Both the position numbers and the translations under genes were made by a program. A DNA stretch of 64,000 bases from positions 12,880,992 through 12,944,991 of the forward strand of contig CM056389.1 of assembly GCA_029718625.1 (NCBI GenBank). The letters are read 5' to 3'. The notes under the pieces were generated by a model. That model made no database searches and had not been told where the DNA came from. It worked only from the letters and a program-made list of their open reading frames with translations. Positions 46,101 to 60,790 of this stretch are shown here, piece by piece. The stretch's first letter is position 1. Each line of letters starts with the position of its first letter. The DNA is from Synaphobranchus kaupii. Lineage: Eukaryota > Chordata > Actinopteri > Anguilliformes > Synaphobranchidae.

Positions 46101-49100
46101 TGTTAATCACCCATCTCACTAACACTGTGTTAATCATCCATCTCACTAACACTGTGTTAATCATCCATCTCACTAACACTGTGTTAATCATCCATCTCAC
46201 TAACACTGTGTTAATCACCCATCTCACTAACACTGTGTTAATCATCCATCTCACTCACACTGTGTTAATCATCCATCTCACTCACACTGTGTTAATCATC
46301 CATCTCACTAACACTGTGTTAATCATCCATCTCACTAACACTGTGTTAATCACCCATCTCACTAACACTGTGTTAATCACCCATCTCACTAACACTGTGT
46401 TAATCACCCATCTCACTAACACTGTGTTAATCATCCATCTCACTCACACTGTTGATCATCCATCTCACTCACACTGTGTTAATCATCCATCTCACTTACA
46501 CTGTGTTAATCATCCATCTCACTCACACTGTTGATCATCCATCTCACTTACACTGTGTTAATCATCCATCTCACTTACACTGTGTTAATCATCCATCTCA
46601 CTTACACTGTGTTAATCATCCATCTCACTTACACTGTGTTAATCATCCATCTCACTTACACTGTGTTAATCATCCATCTCACTTACACTGTGTTAATCAT
46701 CCATCTCACTTACACTGTGTTAATCATCCATCTCACTTACACTGTGTTAATCATCCATCTCACTTACACTGTGTTAATCATCCATCTCACTCACACTGTT
46801 GATCATGCATCTCACTTACACTGTGTTAATCATCCATCTCACTTACACTGTGTTAATCATCCATCTCACTTACACTGTGTTAATCATCCATCTCACTTAC
46901 ACTGTGTTAATCATCCATCTCACTTACACTGTGTTAATCATCCATCTCACTTACACTGTGTTAATCATCCATCTCACTCACACTGTTGATCATCCATCTC
47001 ACTTACACTGTGTTAATCATCCATCTCACTTACACTGTGTTAATCATCCATCTCACTTACACTGTGTTAATCATCCATCTCACTTACACTGTGTTAATCA
47101 TCCATCTCACTTACACTGTGTTAATCACCCATCTCACTAACACTGTGTTAATCATCCATCTCACTAACACTGTGTTAATCATCCATCTCACTAACACTGT
47201 GTTAATCATCCATCTCACTAACACTGTGTTAATCATCCATCTCACTAACACTGTGTTAATCATCCATCTCACTAACACTGTGTTAATCATCCATCTCACT
47301 AACACTGTGTTAATCATCCTTCTCACTAACACTGTGTTAATCATCCATCTCACTAACACTGTGTTAATCATCCATCTCACTAACACTGTGTTAATCATCC
47401 ATCTCACTAACACTGTGTTAATCATCCATCTCACTAACACTGTGTTAATCACCCATCTCACTAACACTGTGTTAATCACCCATCTCACTAACACTGTGTT
47501 AATCATCCATCTCACTTACACTGTGTTAATCATCCATCTCACTTACACTGTGTTAATCATCCATCTCACTTACACTGTGTTAATCATCCATCTCACTTAC
47601 ACTGTGTTAATCATCCATCTCACTTACACTGTGTTAATCATCCATCTCACTTACACTGTGTTAATCATCCATCTCACTTACACTGTGTTAATCATCCATC
47701 TCACTTACACTGTGTTAATCACCCATCTCACTTACACTGTGTTAATCACCCATCTCACTTACACTGTGTTAATCACCCATCTCACTAACACTGTGTTAAT
47801 CATCCATCTCACTTACACTGTGTTAATCATCCATCTCACTCACACTGTTGATCATCCATCTCACTTACACTGTGTTAATCACCCATCTCACTAACACTGT
47901 GTTAATCACCCATCTCACTAACACTGTGTTAATCATCCATCTCACTTACACTGTGTTAATCACCCATCTCACTAACACTGTGTTAATCACCCATCTCACT
48001 AACACTGTGTTAATCACCCATCTCACTAACACTGTGTTAATCACCCATCTCACTAACACTGTGTTAATCACCCATCTCACTAACACTGTGTTAATCACCC
48101 ATCTCACTAACACTGTGTTAATCACCCATCTCACTAACACTGTGTTAATCACCCATCTCACTAACACTGTGTTAATCACCCATCTCACTAACACTGTGTT
48201 AATCACCCATCTCACTAACACTGTGTTAATCACCCATCTCACTAACACTGTGTTAATCATCCATCTCACTAACACTGTGTTAATCATCCATCTCACTAAC
48301 ACTGTGTTAATCATCCATCTCACTAACACTGTGTTAATCATCCATCTCACTAACACTGTGTTAATCATCCATCTCACTAACACTGTGTTAATCATCCATC
48401 TCACTAACACTGTTAATCATCCATCTCACTAACACTGTTAATCATCCATCTCACTAACACTGTGTTAATCATCCATCTCACTAACACTGTGTTAATCATC
48501 CATCTCACTAACACTGTGTTAATCATCCATCTCACTAACACTGTGTTAATCATCCATCTCACTAACACTGTGTTAATCATCCATCTCACTAACACTGTGT
48601 TAATCATCCATCTCACTAACACTGTGTTAATCATCCATCTCACTAACACTGTGTTAATCATCCATCTCACTAACACTGTGTTAATCATCCATCTCACTAA
48701 CACTGTGTTAATCATCCATCTCACTAACACTGTGTTAATCATCCATCTCACTAACACTGTGTTAATCATCCATCTCACTAACACTGTGTTAATCATCCAT
48801 CTCACTAACACTGTGTTAATCACCCATCTCACTAACACTGTGTTAATCACCCATCTCACTAACACTGTGTTAATCATCCATCTCACTTACACTGTGTTAA
48901 TCATCCATCTCACTTACACTGTGTTAATCATCCATCTCACTTACACTGTGTTAATCATCCATCTCACTTACACTGTGTTAATCATCCATCTCACTTACAC
49001 TGTGTTAATCATCCATCTCACTTACACTGTGTTAATCATCCATCTCACTTACACTGTGTTAATCACCCATCTCACTTACACTGTGTTAATCACCCATCTC

Positions 49101-52100
49101 ACTTACACTGTGTTAATCACCCATCTCACTTACACTGTGTTAATCACCCATCTCACTAACACTGTGTTAATCATCCATCTCACTTACACTGTGTTAATCA
49201 TCCATCTCACTCACACTGTTGATCATCCATCTCACTTACACTGTGTTAATCACCCATCTCACTAACACTGTGTTAATCACCCATCTCACTAACACTGTGT
49301 TAATCATCCATCTCACTTACACTGTGTTAATCATCCATCTCACTTACACTGTGTTAATCACCCATCTCACTTACACTGTGTTAATCACCCATCTCACTTA
49401 CACTGTGTTAATCACCCATCTCACTAACACTGTGTTAATCATCCATCTCACTTACACTGTGTTAATCATCCATCTCACTCACACTGTTGATCATCCATCT
49501 CACTTACACTGTGTTAATCATCCATCTCACTTACACTGTGTTAATCATCCATCTCACTTACACTGTGTTAATCATCCATCTCACTTACACTGTGTTAATC
49601 ATCCATCTCACTTACACTGTGTTAATCATCCATCTCACTTACACTGTGTTAATCATCCATCTCACTTACACTGTGTTAATCATCCATCTCACTTACACTG
49701 TGTTAATCACCCATCTCACTTACACTGTGTTAATCACCCATCTCACTAACACTGTGTTAATCATCCATCTCACTTACACTGTGTTAATCATCCATCTCAC
49801 TCACACTGTTGATCATCCATCTCACTTACACTGTGTTAATCATCCATCTCACTTACACTGTGTTAATCATCCATCTCACTTACACTGTGTTAATCATCCA
49901 TCTCACTTACACTGTGTTAATCATCCATCTCACTTACACTGTGTTAATCATCCATCTCACTTACACTGTGTTAATCACCCATCTCACTTACACTGTGTTA
50001 ATCACCCATCTCACTTACACTGTGTTAATCACCCATCTCACTAACACTGTGTTAATCATCCATCTCACTTACACTGTGTTAATCATCCATCTCACTCACA
50101 CTGTTGATCATCCATCTCACTTACACTGTGTTAATCATCCATCTCACTTACACTGTGTTAATCATCCATCTCACTTACACTGTGTTAATCATCCATCTCA
50201 CTTACACTGTGTTAATCATCCATCTCACTTACACTGTGTTAATCATCCATCTCACTTACACTGTGTTAATCATCCATCTCACTTACACTGTGTTAATCAT
50301 CCATCTCACTTACACTGTTTTAATCATCCATCTCACTTACACTGTGTTAATCATCCATCTCACTCACACTGTTGATCATCCATCTCACTTACACTGTGTT
50401 AATCATCCATCTCACTTACACTGTGTTAATCATCCATCTCACTTACACTGTGTTAATCATCCATCTCACTTACACTGTGTTAATCATCCATCTCACTTAC
50501 ACTGTGTTAATCATCCATCTCACTCACACTGTTGATCATCCATCTCACTTACACTGTGTTAATCATCCATCTCACTTACACTGTGTTAATCATCCATCTC
50601 ACTTACACTGTGTTAATCATCCATCTCACTTACACTGTGTTAATCATCCATCTCACTTACACTGTGTTAATCACCCATCTCACTAACACTGTGTTAATCA
50701 TCCATCTCACTCACACTGTTGATCATCCATCTCACTCACACTGTGTTAATCATCCATCTCACTAACACTGTGTTAATCATCCATCTCACTAACACTGTGT
50801 TAATCACCCATCTCACTAACACTGTGTTAATCACCCATCTCACTAACACTGTGTTAATCACCCATCTCACTAACACTGTGTTAATCATCCATCTCACTCA
50901 CACTGTTGATCATCCATCTCACTCACACTGTGTTAATCATCCATCTCACTTACACTGTGTTAATCATCCATCTCACTCACACTGTTGATCATCCATCTCA
51001 CTTACACTGTGTTAATCATCCATCTCACTTACACTGTGTTAATCATCCATCTCACTTACACTGTGTTAATCATCCATCTCACTTACACTGTGTTAATCAT
51101 CCATCTCACTTACACTGTGTTAATCATCCATCTCACTTACACTGTTGATCATGCATCTCACTTACACTGTGTTAATCATCCATCTCACTTACACTGTGTT
51201 AATCATCCATCTCACTTACACTGTGTTAATCATCCATCTCACTTACACTGTGTTAATCATCCATCTCACTTACACTGTGTTAATCATCCATCTCACTTGC
51301 ACTGTGTTAATCATCCATCTCACTTACACTGTGTTAATCATCCATCTCACTCACACTGTTGATCATCCATCTCACTTACACTGTGTTAATCATCCATCTC
51401 ACTTACACTGTGTTAATCATCCATCTCACTTACACTGTGTTAATCATCCATCTCACTTACACTGTGTTAATCATCCATCTCACTTACACTGTGTTAAACA
51501 TCCATCTCACTTACACTGTGTTAATCACCCATCTCACTAACACTGTGTTAATCACCCATCTCACTAACACTGTGTTAATCACCCATCTCACTAACACTGT
51601 GTTAATCATCCATCTCACTAACACTGTGTTAATCATCCATCTCACTAACACTGTGTTAATCATCCATCTCACTAACACTGTGTTAATCATCCATCTCACT
51701 AACACTGTGTTAATCATCCATCTCACTAACACTGTGTTAATCATCCATCTCACTAACACTGTGTTAATCATCCATCTCACTAACACTGTGTTAATCATCC
51801 ATCTCACTAACACTGTGTTAATCATCCATCTCACTAACACTGTGTTAATCATCCATCTCACTAACACTGTGTTAATCACCCATCTCACTAACACTGTGTT
51901 AATCACCCATCTCACTAACACTGTGTTAATCATCCATCTCACTTACACTGTGTTAATCATCCATCTCACTTACACTGTGTTAATCATCCATCTCACTTAC
52001 ACTGTGTTAATCACCCATCTCACTTACACTGTGTTAATCACCCATCTCACTTACACTGTGTTAATCACCCATCTCACTAACACTGTGTTAATCATCCATC

Positions 52101-55100
52101 TCACTTACACTGTGTTAATCATCCATCTCACTCACACTGTTGATCATCCATCTCACTTACACTGTGTTAATCATCCATCTCACTTACACTGTGTTAATCA
52201 TCCATCTCACTTACACTGTGTTAATCATCCATCTCACTTACACTGTGTTAATCATCCATCTCACTTACACTGTGTTAATCATCCATCTCACTCACACTGT
52301 TGATCATCCATCTCACTTACACTGTGTTAATCATCCATCTCACTTACACTGTGTTAATCATCCATCTCACTTACACTGTGTTAATCATCCATCTCACTAA
52401 CACTGTGTTAATCATCCATCTCACTAACACTGTGTTAATCATCCATCTCACTAACACTGTGTTAATCATCCATCTCACTAACACTGTGTTAATCATCCAT
52501 CTCACTAACACTGTGTTAATCACCCATCTCACTAACACTGTGTTAATCACCCATCTCACTAACACTGTGTTAATCATCCATCTCACTTACACTGTGTTAA
52601 TCATCCATCTCACTTACACTGTGTTAATCATCCATCTCACTTACACTGTGTTAATCATCCATCTCACTTACACTGTGTTAATCACCCATCTCACTTACAC
52701 TGTGTTAATCACCCATCTCACTAACACTGTGTTAATCATCCATCTCACTTACACTGTGTTAATCATCCATCTCACTCACACTGTTGATCATCCATCTCAC
52801 TTACACTGTGTTAATCATCCATCTCACTTACACTGTGTTAATCATCCATCTCACTTACACTGTGTTAATCATCCATCTCACTTACACTGTTGATCATCCA
52901 TCTCACTTACACTGTTAATCATCCATCTCACTTACACTGTGTTAATCATCCATCTCACTTACACTGTGTTAATCATCCATCTCACTTACACTGTGTTAAT
53001 CATCCATCTCACTTACACTGTGTTAATCACCCATCTCACTAACACTGTGTTAATCATCCATCTCACTAACACTGTGTTAATCATCCATCTCACTAACACT
53101 GTGTTAATCATCCATCTCACTAACACTGTGTTAATCATCCATCTCACTAACACTGTGTTAATCATCCATCTCACTAACACTGTGTTAATCATCCATCTCA
53201 CTAACACTGTGTTAATCATCCATCTCACTAACACTGTGTTAATCATCCATCTCACTAACACTGTGTTAATCATCCATCTCACTAACACTGTGTTAATCAT
53301 CCATCTCACTAACACTGTGTTAATCACCCATCTCACTAACACTGTTAATCACCCATCTCACTAACACTGTTAATCACCCATCTCACTAACACTGTTAATC
53401 ACCCATCTCACTAACACTGTGTTAATCACCCATCTCACTAACACTGTGTTAATCACCCATCTCACTAACACTGTGTTAATCACCCATCTCACTAACACTG
53501 TGTTAATCACCCATCTCACTAACACTGTGTTAATCACCCATCTCACTAACACTGTGTTAATCACCCATCTCACTAACACTGTGTTAATCACCCATCTCAC
53601 TAACACTGTGTTAATCACCCATCTCACTAACACTGTGTTAATCACCCATCTCACTAACACTGTGTTAATCACGCATCTCACTAACACTGTGTTAATCACC
53701 CATCTCACTAACACTGTGTTAATCACCCATCTCACTAACACTGTGTTAATCACCCATCTCACTAACACTGTGTTAATCACCCATCTCACGAACACTGTGT
53801 TAATCACCCATCTCACGAACACTGTGTTAATCACCCATCTCACGAACACTGTGTTAATCACCCATCTCACGAACACTGTGTTAATCACCCATCTCACGAA
53901 CACTGTGTTAATCACCCATCTCACGAACACTGTGTTAATCACCCATCTCACGAACACTGTGTTAATCACCCATCTCACGAACACTGTGTTAATCACCCAT
54001 CTCACGAACACTGTGTTAATCACCCATCTCACGAACACTGTGTTAATCACCCATCTCACTAACACTGTGTTAATCACCCATCTCACTAACACTGTGTTAA
54101 TCACCCATCTCACTAACACTGTGTTAATCACCCATCTCACTAACACTGTGTTAATCACCCATCTCACTAACACTGTGTTAATCACCCATCTCACTAACAC
54201 TGTGTTAATCACCCATCTCACTAACACTGTGTTAATCATCCATCTCACTAACACTGTGTTAATCATCCATCTCACTTACACTGTGTTAATCATCCATCTC
54301 ACTTACACTGTGTTAATCATCCATCTCACTTACACTGTGTTAATCACCCATCTCACTTACACTGTGTTAATCACCCATCTCACTTACACTGTGTTAATCA
54401 CCCATCTCACTAACACTGTGTTAATCATCCATCTCACTTACACTGTGTTAATCACCCATCTCACTAACACTGTGTTAATCATCCATCTCACTAACACTGT
54501 GTTAATCATCCATCTCACTTACACTGTGTTAATCATCCATCTCACTTACACTGTGTTAATCATCCATCTCACTTACACTGTGTTAATCATCCATCTCACT
54601 TACACTGTGTTAATCATCCATCTCACTTACACTGTGTTAATCATCCATCTCACTTACACTGTGTTAATCACCCATCTCACTAACACTGTGTTAATCACCC
54701 ATCTCACTAACACTGTGTTAATCATCCATCTCACTAACACTGTGTTAATCACCCATCTCACTAACACTGTGTTAATCACCCATCTCACTAACACTGTGTT
54801 AATCACCCATCTCACTAACACTGTGTTAATCATCCATCTCACTAACACTGTGTTAATCATCCATCTCACTAACACTGTGTTAATCATCCATCTCACTAAC
54901 ACTGTGTTAATCATCCATCTCACTAACACTGTGTTAATCATCCATCTCACTAACACTGTTAATCACCCATCTCACTAACACTGTGTTAATCACCCATCTC
55001 ACTAACACTGTGTTAATCACCCATCTCAGTAACACTGTGTTAATCACCCATCTCACTAACACTGTGTTAATCACCCATCTCACTAACACTGTGTTAATCA

Positions 55101-58100
55101 CCCATCTCACTAACACTGTGTTAATCACCCATCTCACTAACACTGTGTTAATCACCCATCTCACTAACACTGTGTTAATCACGCATCTCACTAACACTGT
55201 GTTAATCACCCATCTCACTAACACTGTGTTAATCACCCATCTCACTAACACTGTGTTAATCACCCATCTCACTAACACTGTGTTAATCACCCATCTCACG
55301 AACACTGTGTTAATCACCCATCTCACGAACACTGTGTTAATCACCCATCTCACGAACACTGTGTTAATCACCCATCTCACGAACACTGTGTTAATCACCC
55401 ATCTCACTAACACTGTGTTAATCACCCATCTCACTAACACTGTGTTAATCACCCATCTCACTAACACTGTGTTAATCACCCATCTCACTAACACTGTGTT
55501 AATCACCCATCTCACTAACACTGTGTTAATCACCCATCTCACTAACACTGTGTTAATCATCCATCTCACTAACACTGTGTTAATCATCCATCTCACTTAC
55601 ACTGTGTTAATCATCCATCTCACTTACACTGTGTTAATCATCCATCTCACTTACACTGTGTTAATCATCCATCTCACTTACACTGTGTTAATCATCCATC
55701 TCACTTACACTGTGTTAATCACCCATCTCACTTACAAATCATCCATCTCACTAACACTGTGTTAATCATCCATCTCACTAACACTGTGTTAATCATCCAT
55801 CTCACTTACACTGTGTTAATCATCCATCTCACTTACACTGTGTTAATCATCCATCTCACTTACACTGTGTTAATCATCCATCTCACTTACACTGTGTTAA
55901 TCATCCATCTCACTTACACTGTGTTAATCATCCATCTCACTTACACTGTGTTAATCACCCATCTCACTAACACTGTGTTAATCATCCATCTCACTAACAC
56001 TGTGTTAATCATCCATCTCACTAACACTGTGTTAATCATCCATCTCACTAACACTGTGTTAATCACCCATCTCACTAACACTGTGTTAATCACCCATCTC
56101 ACTAACACTGTGTTAATCACCCATCTCACTAACACTGTGTTAATCATCCATCTCACTCACACTGTTGATCATCCATCTCACTCACACTGTTGATCATCCA
56201 TCTCACTAACACTGTGTTAATCATCCATCTCACTAACACTGTGTTAATCACCCATCTCACTAACACTGTGTTAATCACACATCTCACTAACACTGTGTTA
56301 ATCACCCATCTCAATAACACTGTGTTAATCACCCATCTCACTAACACTGTGTTAATCACCCATCTCACTAACACTGTGTTAATCATCCATCTCACTCACA
56401 CTGTTGATCATCCATCTCACTCACACTGTGTTAATCATCCATCTCACTAACACTGTGTTAATCATCCATCTCACTTACACTGTGTTAATCATCCATCTCA
56501 CTTACACTGTGTTAATCATCCATCTCACTTACACTGTGTTAATCATCCATCTCACTTACACTGTGTTAATCATCCATCTCACTTACACTGTGTTAATCAT
56601 CCATCTCACTTACACTGTGTTAATCATCCATCTCACTTACACTGTGTTAATCATCCATCTCACTTACACTGTGTTAATCATCCATCTCACTTACACTGTG
56701 TTAATCATCCATCTCACTTACACTGTGTTAATCATCCATCTCACTTACACTGTGTTAATCATCCATCTCACTTACACTGTGTTAATCATCCATCTCACTT
56801 ACACTGTGTTAATCATCCATCTCACTTACACTGTGTTAATCATCCATCTCACTTACACTGTGTTAATCATCCATCTCACTTACACTGTGTTAATCATCCA
56901 TCTCACTTACACTGTGTTAATCATCCATCTCACTTACACTGTGTTAATCATCCATCTCACTTACACTGTGTTAATCATCCATCTCACTTACACTGTGTTA
57001 ATCATCCATCTCACTTACACTGTGTTAATCATCCATCTCACTTACACTGTGTTAATCATCCATCTCACTTACACTGTGTTAATCATCCATCTCACTTACA
57101 CTGTGTTAATCATCCATCTCACTTACACTGTGTTAATCATCCATCTCACTTACACTGTGTTAATCATCCATCTCACTTACACTGTGTTAATCATCCATCT
57201 CACTTACACTGTGTTAATCATCCATCTCACTTACACTGTGTTAATCATCCATCTCACTTACACTGTGTTAATCATCCATCTCACTTACACTGTGTTAATC
57301 ATCCATCTCACTTACACTGTGTTAATCATCCATCTCACTTACACTGTGTTAATCATCCATCTCACTTACACTGTGTTAATCATCCATCTCACTTACACTG
57401 TGTTAATCATCCATCTCACTTACACTGTGTTAATCATCCATCTCACGTACACTGTGTTAATCATCCATCTCACTAACACTGTGTTAATCATCCATCTCAC
57501 TTACACTGTGTTAATCATCCATCTCACTTACACTGTGTTAATCACCCATCTCACTTACACTGTGTTAATCACCCATCTCACTAACACTGTGTTAATCATC
57601 CATCTCACTTACACTGTGTTAATCATCCATCTCACTTACACTGTGTTAATCATCCATCTCACTCACACTGTTGATCATCCATCTCACTTACACTGTGTTA
57701 ATCATCCATCTCACTTACACTGTGTTAATCATCCATCTCACTTACACTGTGTTAATCATCCATCTCACTTACACTGTGTTAATCATCCATCTCACTTACA
57801 CTGTGTTAATCATCCATCTCACTTACACTGTGTTAATCATCCATCTCACTTACACTGTGTTAATCATCCATCTCACTCACACTGTTGATCATCCATCTCA
57901 CTTACACTGTGTTAATCATCCATCTCACTTACACTGTGTTAATCATCCATCTCACTTACACTGTGTTAATCATCCATCTCACTTACACTGTGTTAATCAT
58001 CCATCTCATTTACACTGTGTTAATCATCCATCTCACTCACACTGTTGATCATCCATCTCACTTACACTGTGTTAATCATCCATCTCACTTACACTGTGTT

Positions 58101-60790
58101 AATCATCCATCTCACTTACACTGTGTTAATCATCCATCTCACTTACACTGTGTTAATCACCCATCTCACTAACACTGTGTTAATCATCCATCTCACTAAC
58201 ACTGTGTTAATCATCCATCTCACTAACACTGTGTTAATCATCCATCTCACTTACACTGTGTTAATCATCCATCTCACTTACACTGTGTTAATCATCCATC
58301 TCACTTACACTGTGTTAATCATCCATCTCACGTACACTGTGTTAATCATCCATCTCACTAACACTGTGTTAATCATCCATCTCACTTACACTGTGTTAAT
58401 CATCCATCTCCCTTACACTGTGTTAATCATCCATCTCACTTACACTGTGTTAATCACCCATCTCACTAACACTGTGTGAATCACCCATCTCACTAACACT
58501 GTGTTAATCATCCATCTCACTAACACTGTGTTAATCATCCATCTCACTTACACTGTGTTAATCATCCATCTCACTAACACTGTGTTAATCATCCATCTCA
58601 CTAACACTGTGTTAATCATCCATCTCACTAACACTGTGTTAATCATCCATCTCACTAACACTGTGTTAATCATCCATCTCACTAACACTGTGTTAATCAT
58701 CCATCTCACTAACACTGTGTTAATCACCCATCTCACTAACACTGTGTTAATCATCCATCTCACTTACACTGTGTTAATCATCCATCTCACTAACACTGTG
58801 TTAATCATCCATCTCACTAACACTGTGTTAATCATCCATCTCACTTACACTGTGTTAATCATCCATCTCACTTACACTGTGTTAATCATCCATCTCACTT
58901 ACACTGTGTTAATCATCCATCTCACTAACACTGTGTTAATCATCCATCTCACTAACACTGTGTTAATCATCCATCTCACTAACACTGTGTTAATCATCCA
59001 TCTCACTAACACTGTGTTAATCATCCATCTCACTAACACTGTGTTAATCATCCATCTCACTAACACTGTGTTAATCATCCATCTCACTAACACTGTGTTA
59101 ATCATCCATCTCACTAACACTGTGTTAATCATCCATCTCACTAACACTGTGTTAATCACCCATCTCACTAACACTGTTAATCACCCATCTCACTAACACT
59201 GTTAATCACCCATCTCACTAACACCGTGTTAATCGCCCATCTCACTAACACCGTGTTAATCGCCCATCTCACTAACACCGTGTTAATCGCCCATCTCACT
59301 AACACCGTGTTAATCGCCCATCTCACTAACACCGTGTTAATCGCCCATCTCACTAACACCGTGTTAATCGCCCATCTCACTAACACCGTGTTAATCGCCC
59401 ATCTCACTAACACCGTGTTAATCGCCCATCTCACTAACACCGTGTTAATCGCCCATCTCACTAACACCGTGTTAATCGCCCATCTCACTAACACCGTGTT
59501 AATCGCCCATCTCACTAACACCGTGTTAATCGCCCATCTCACTAACACCGTGTTAATCGCCCATCTCACTAACACCGTGTTAATCGCCCATCTCACTAAC
59601 ACCGTGTTAATCGCCCATCTCACTAACACCGTGTTAATCGCCCATCTCACTAACACCGTGTTAATCGCCCATCTCACTAACACCGTGTTAATCGCCCATC
59701 TCACTAACACCGTGTTAATCGCCCATCTCACTAACACCGTGTTAATCGCCCATCTCACTAACACCGTGTTAATCGCCCATCTCACTAACACCGTGTTAAT
59801 CGCCCATCTCACTAACACCGTGTTAATCGCCCATCTCACTAACACCGTGTTAATCGCCCATCTCACTAACACCGTGTTAATCGCCCATCTCACTAACACC
59901 GTGTTAATCGCCCATCTCACTAACACCGTGTTAATCGCCCATCTCACTAACACCGTGTTAATCGCCCATCTCACTAACACCGTGTTAATCGCCCATCTCA
60001 CTAACACCGTGTTAATCGCCCATCTCACTAACACCGTGTTAATCGCCCATCTCACTAACACCGTGTTAATCGCCCATCTCACTAACACCGTGTTAATCGC
60101 CCATCTCACTAACACCGTGTTAATCGCCCATCTCACTAACACCGTGTTAATCGCCCATCTCACTAACACCGTGTTAATCGCCCATCTCACTAACACCGTG
60201 TTAATCGCCCATCTCACTAACACCGTGTTAATCGCCCATCTCACTAACACCGTGTTAATCGCCCATCTCACTAACACCGTGTTAATCGCCCATCTCACTA
60301 ACACCGTGTTAATCGCCCATCTCACTAACACCGTGTTAATCGCCCATCTCACTAACACCGTGTTAATCGCCCATCTCACTAACACCGTGTTAATCGCCCA
60401 TCTCACTAACACCGTGTTAATCGCCCATCTCACTAACACCGTGTTAATCGCCCATCTCACTAACACCGTGTTAATCGCCCATCTCACTAACACCGTGTTA
60501 ATCGCCCATCTCACTAACACCGTGTTAATCGCCCATCTCACTAACACCGTGTTAATCGCCCATCTCACTAACACCGTGTTAATCGCCCATCTCACTAACA
60601 CCGTGTTAATCGCCCATCTCACTAACACCGTGTTAATCGCCCATCTCACTAACACCGTGTTAATCGCCCATCTCACTAACACCGTGTTAATCGCCCATCT
60701 CACTAACACCGTGTTAATCGCCCATCTCACTAACACCGTGTTAATCGCCCATCTCACTAACACCGTGTTAATCGCCCATCTCACTAACAC
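43119..60790 (+). repeat. Giant 27-bp tandem array, about 650 copies
   Basis: The unit reads CATCTCACTAACACTGTGTT then AATCATC. Variants are ATCACCC, ATCGCCC, ACCGTG, CTTACAC, CTCACAC and CGAACAC. TAACAC-T-GTGTTA is a perfect inverted repeat in the main form and is broken by the CTTACAC form. Units of 25 bp that lack one TG mark block edges. The first units contain extra CATC tetranucleotides (for example at 43126-43136 and 43357-43376). The period is a multiple of three with no stops, giving frames up to 540 residues on both strands. They have only 9-residue repeats (LIIHLTNTV type) and no other content, so no gene is called. Confidence 0.98.
59220..60790 (+). repeat. Homogeneous sub-array, about 58 identical-looking 27-bp units
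   Basis: Every unit carries both ATCGCCC and ACCGTG, so two CpG per unit. I saw no differences between copies by eye. It ends sharply at AACACAATATTCAAG, where unique DNA starts. Confidence 0.95.

Noticed and set aside
43119..60790. CRISPR-like regular repeats
   Set aside because: Units are joined directly without spacers, the genome is eukaryotic and no cas gene is present.
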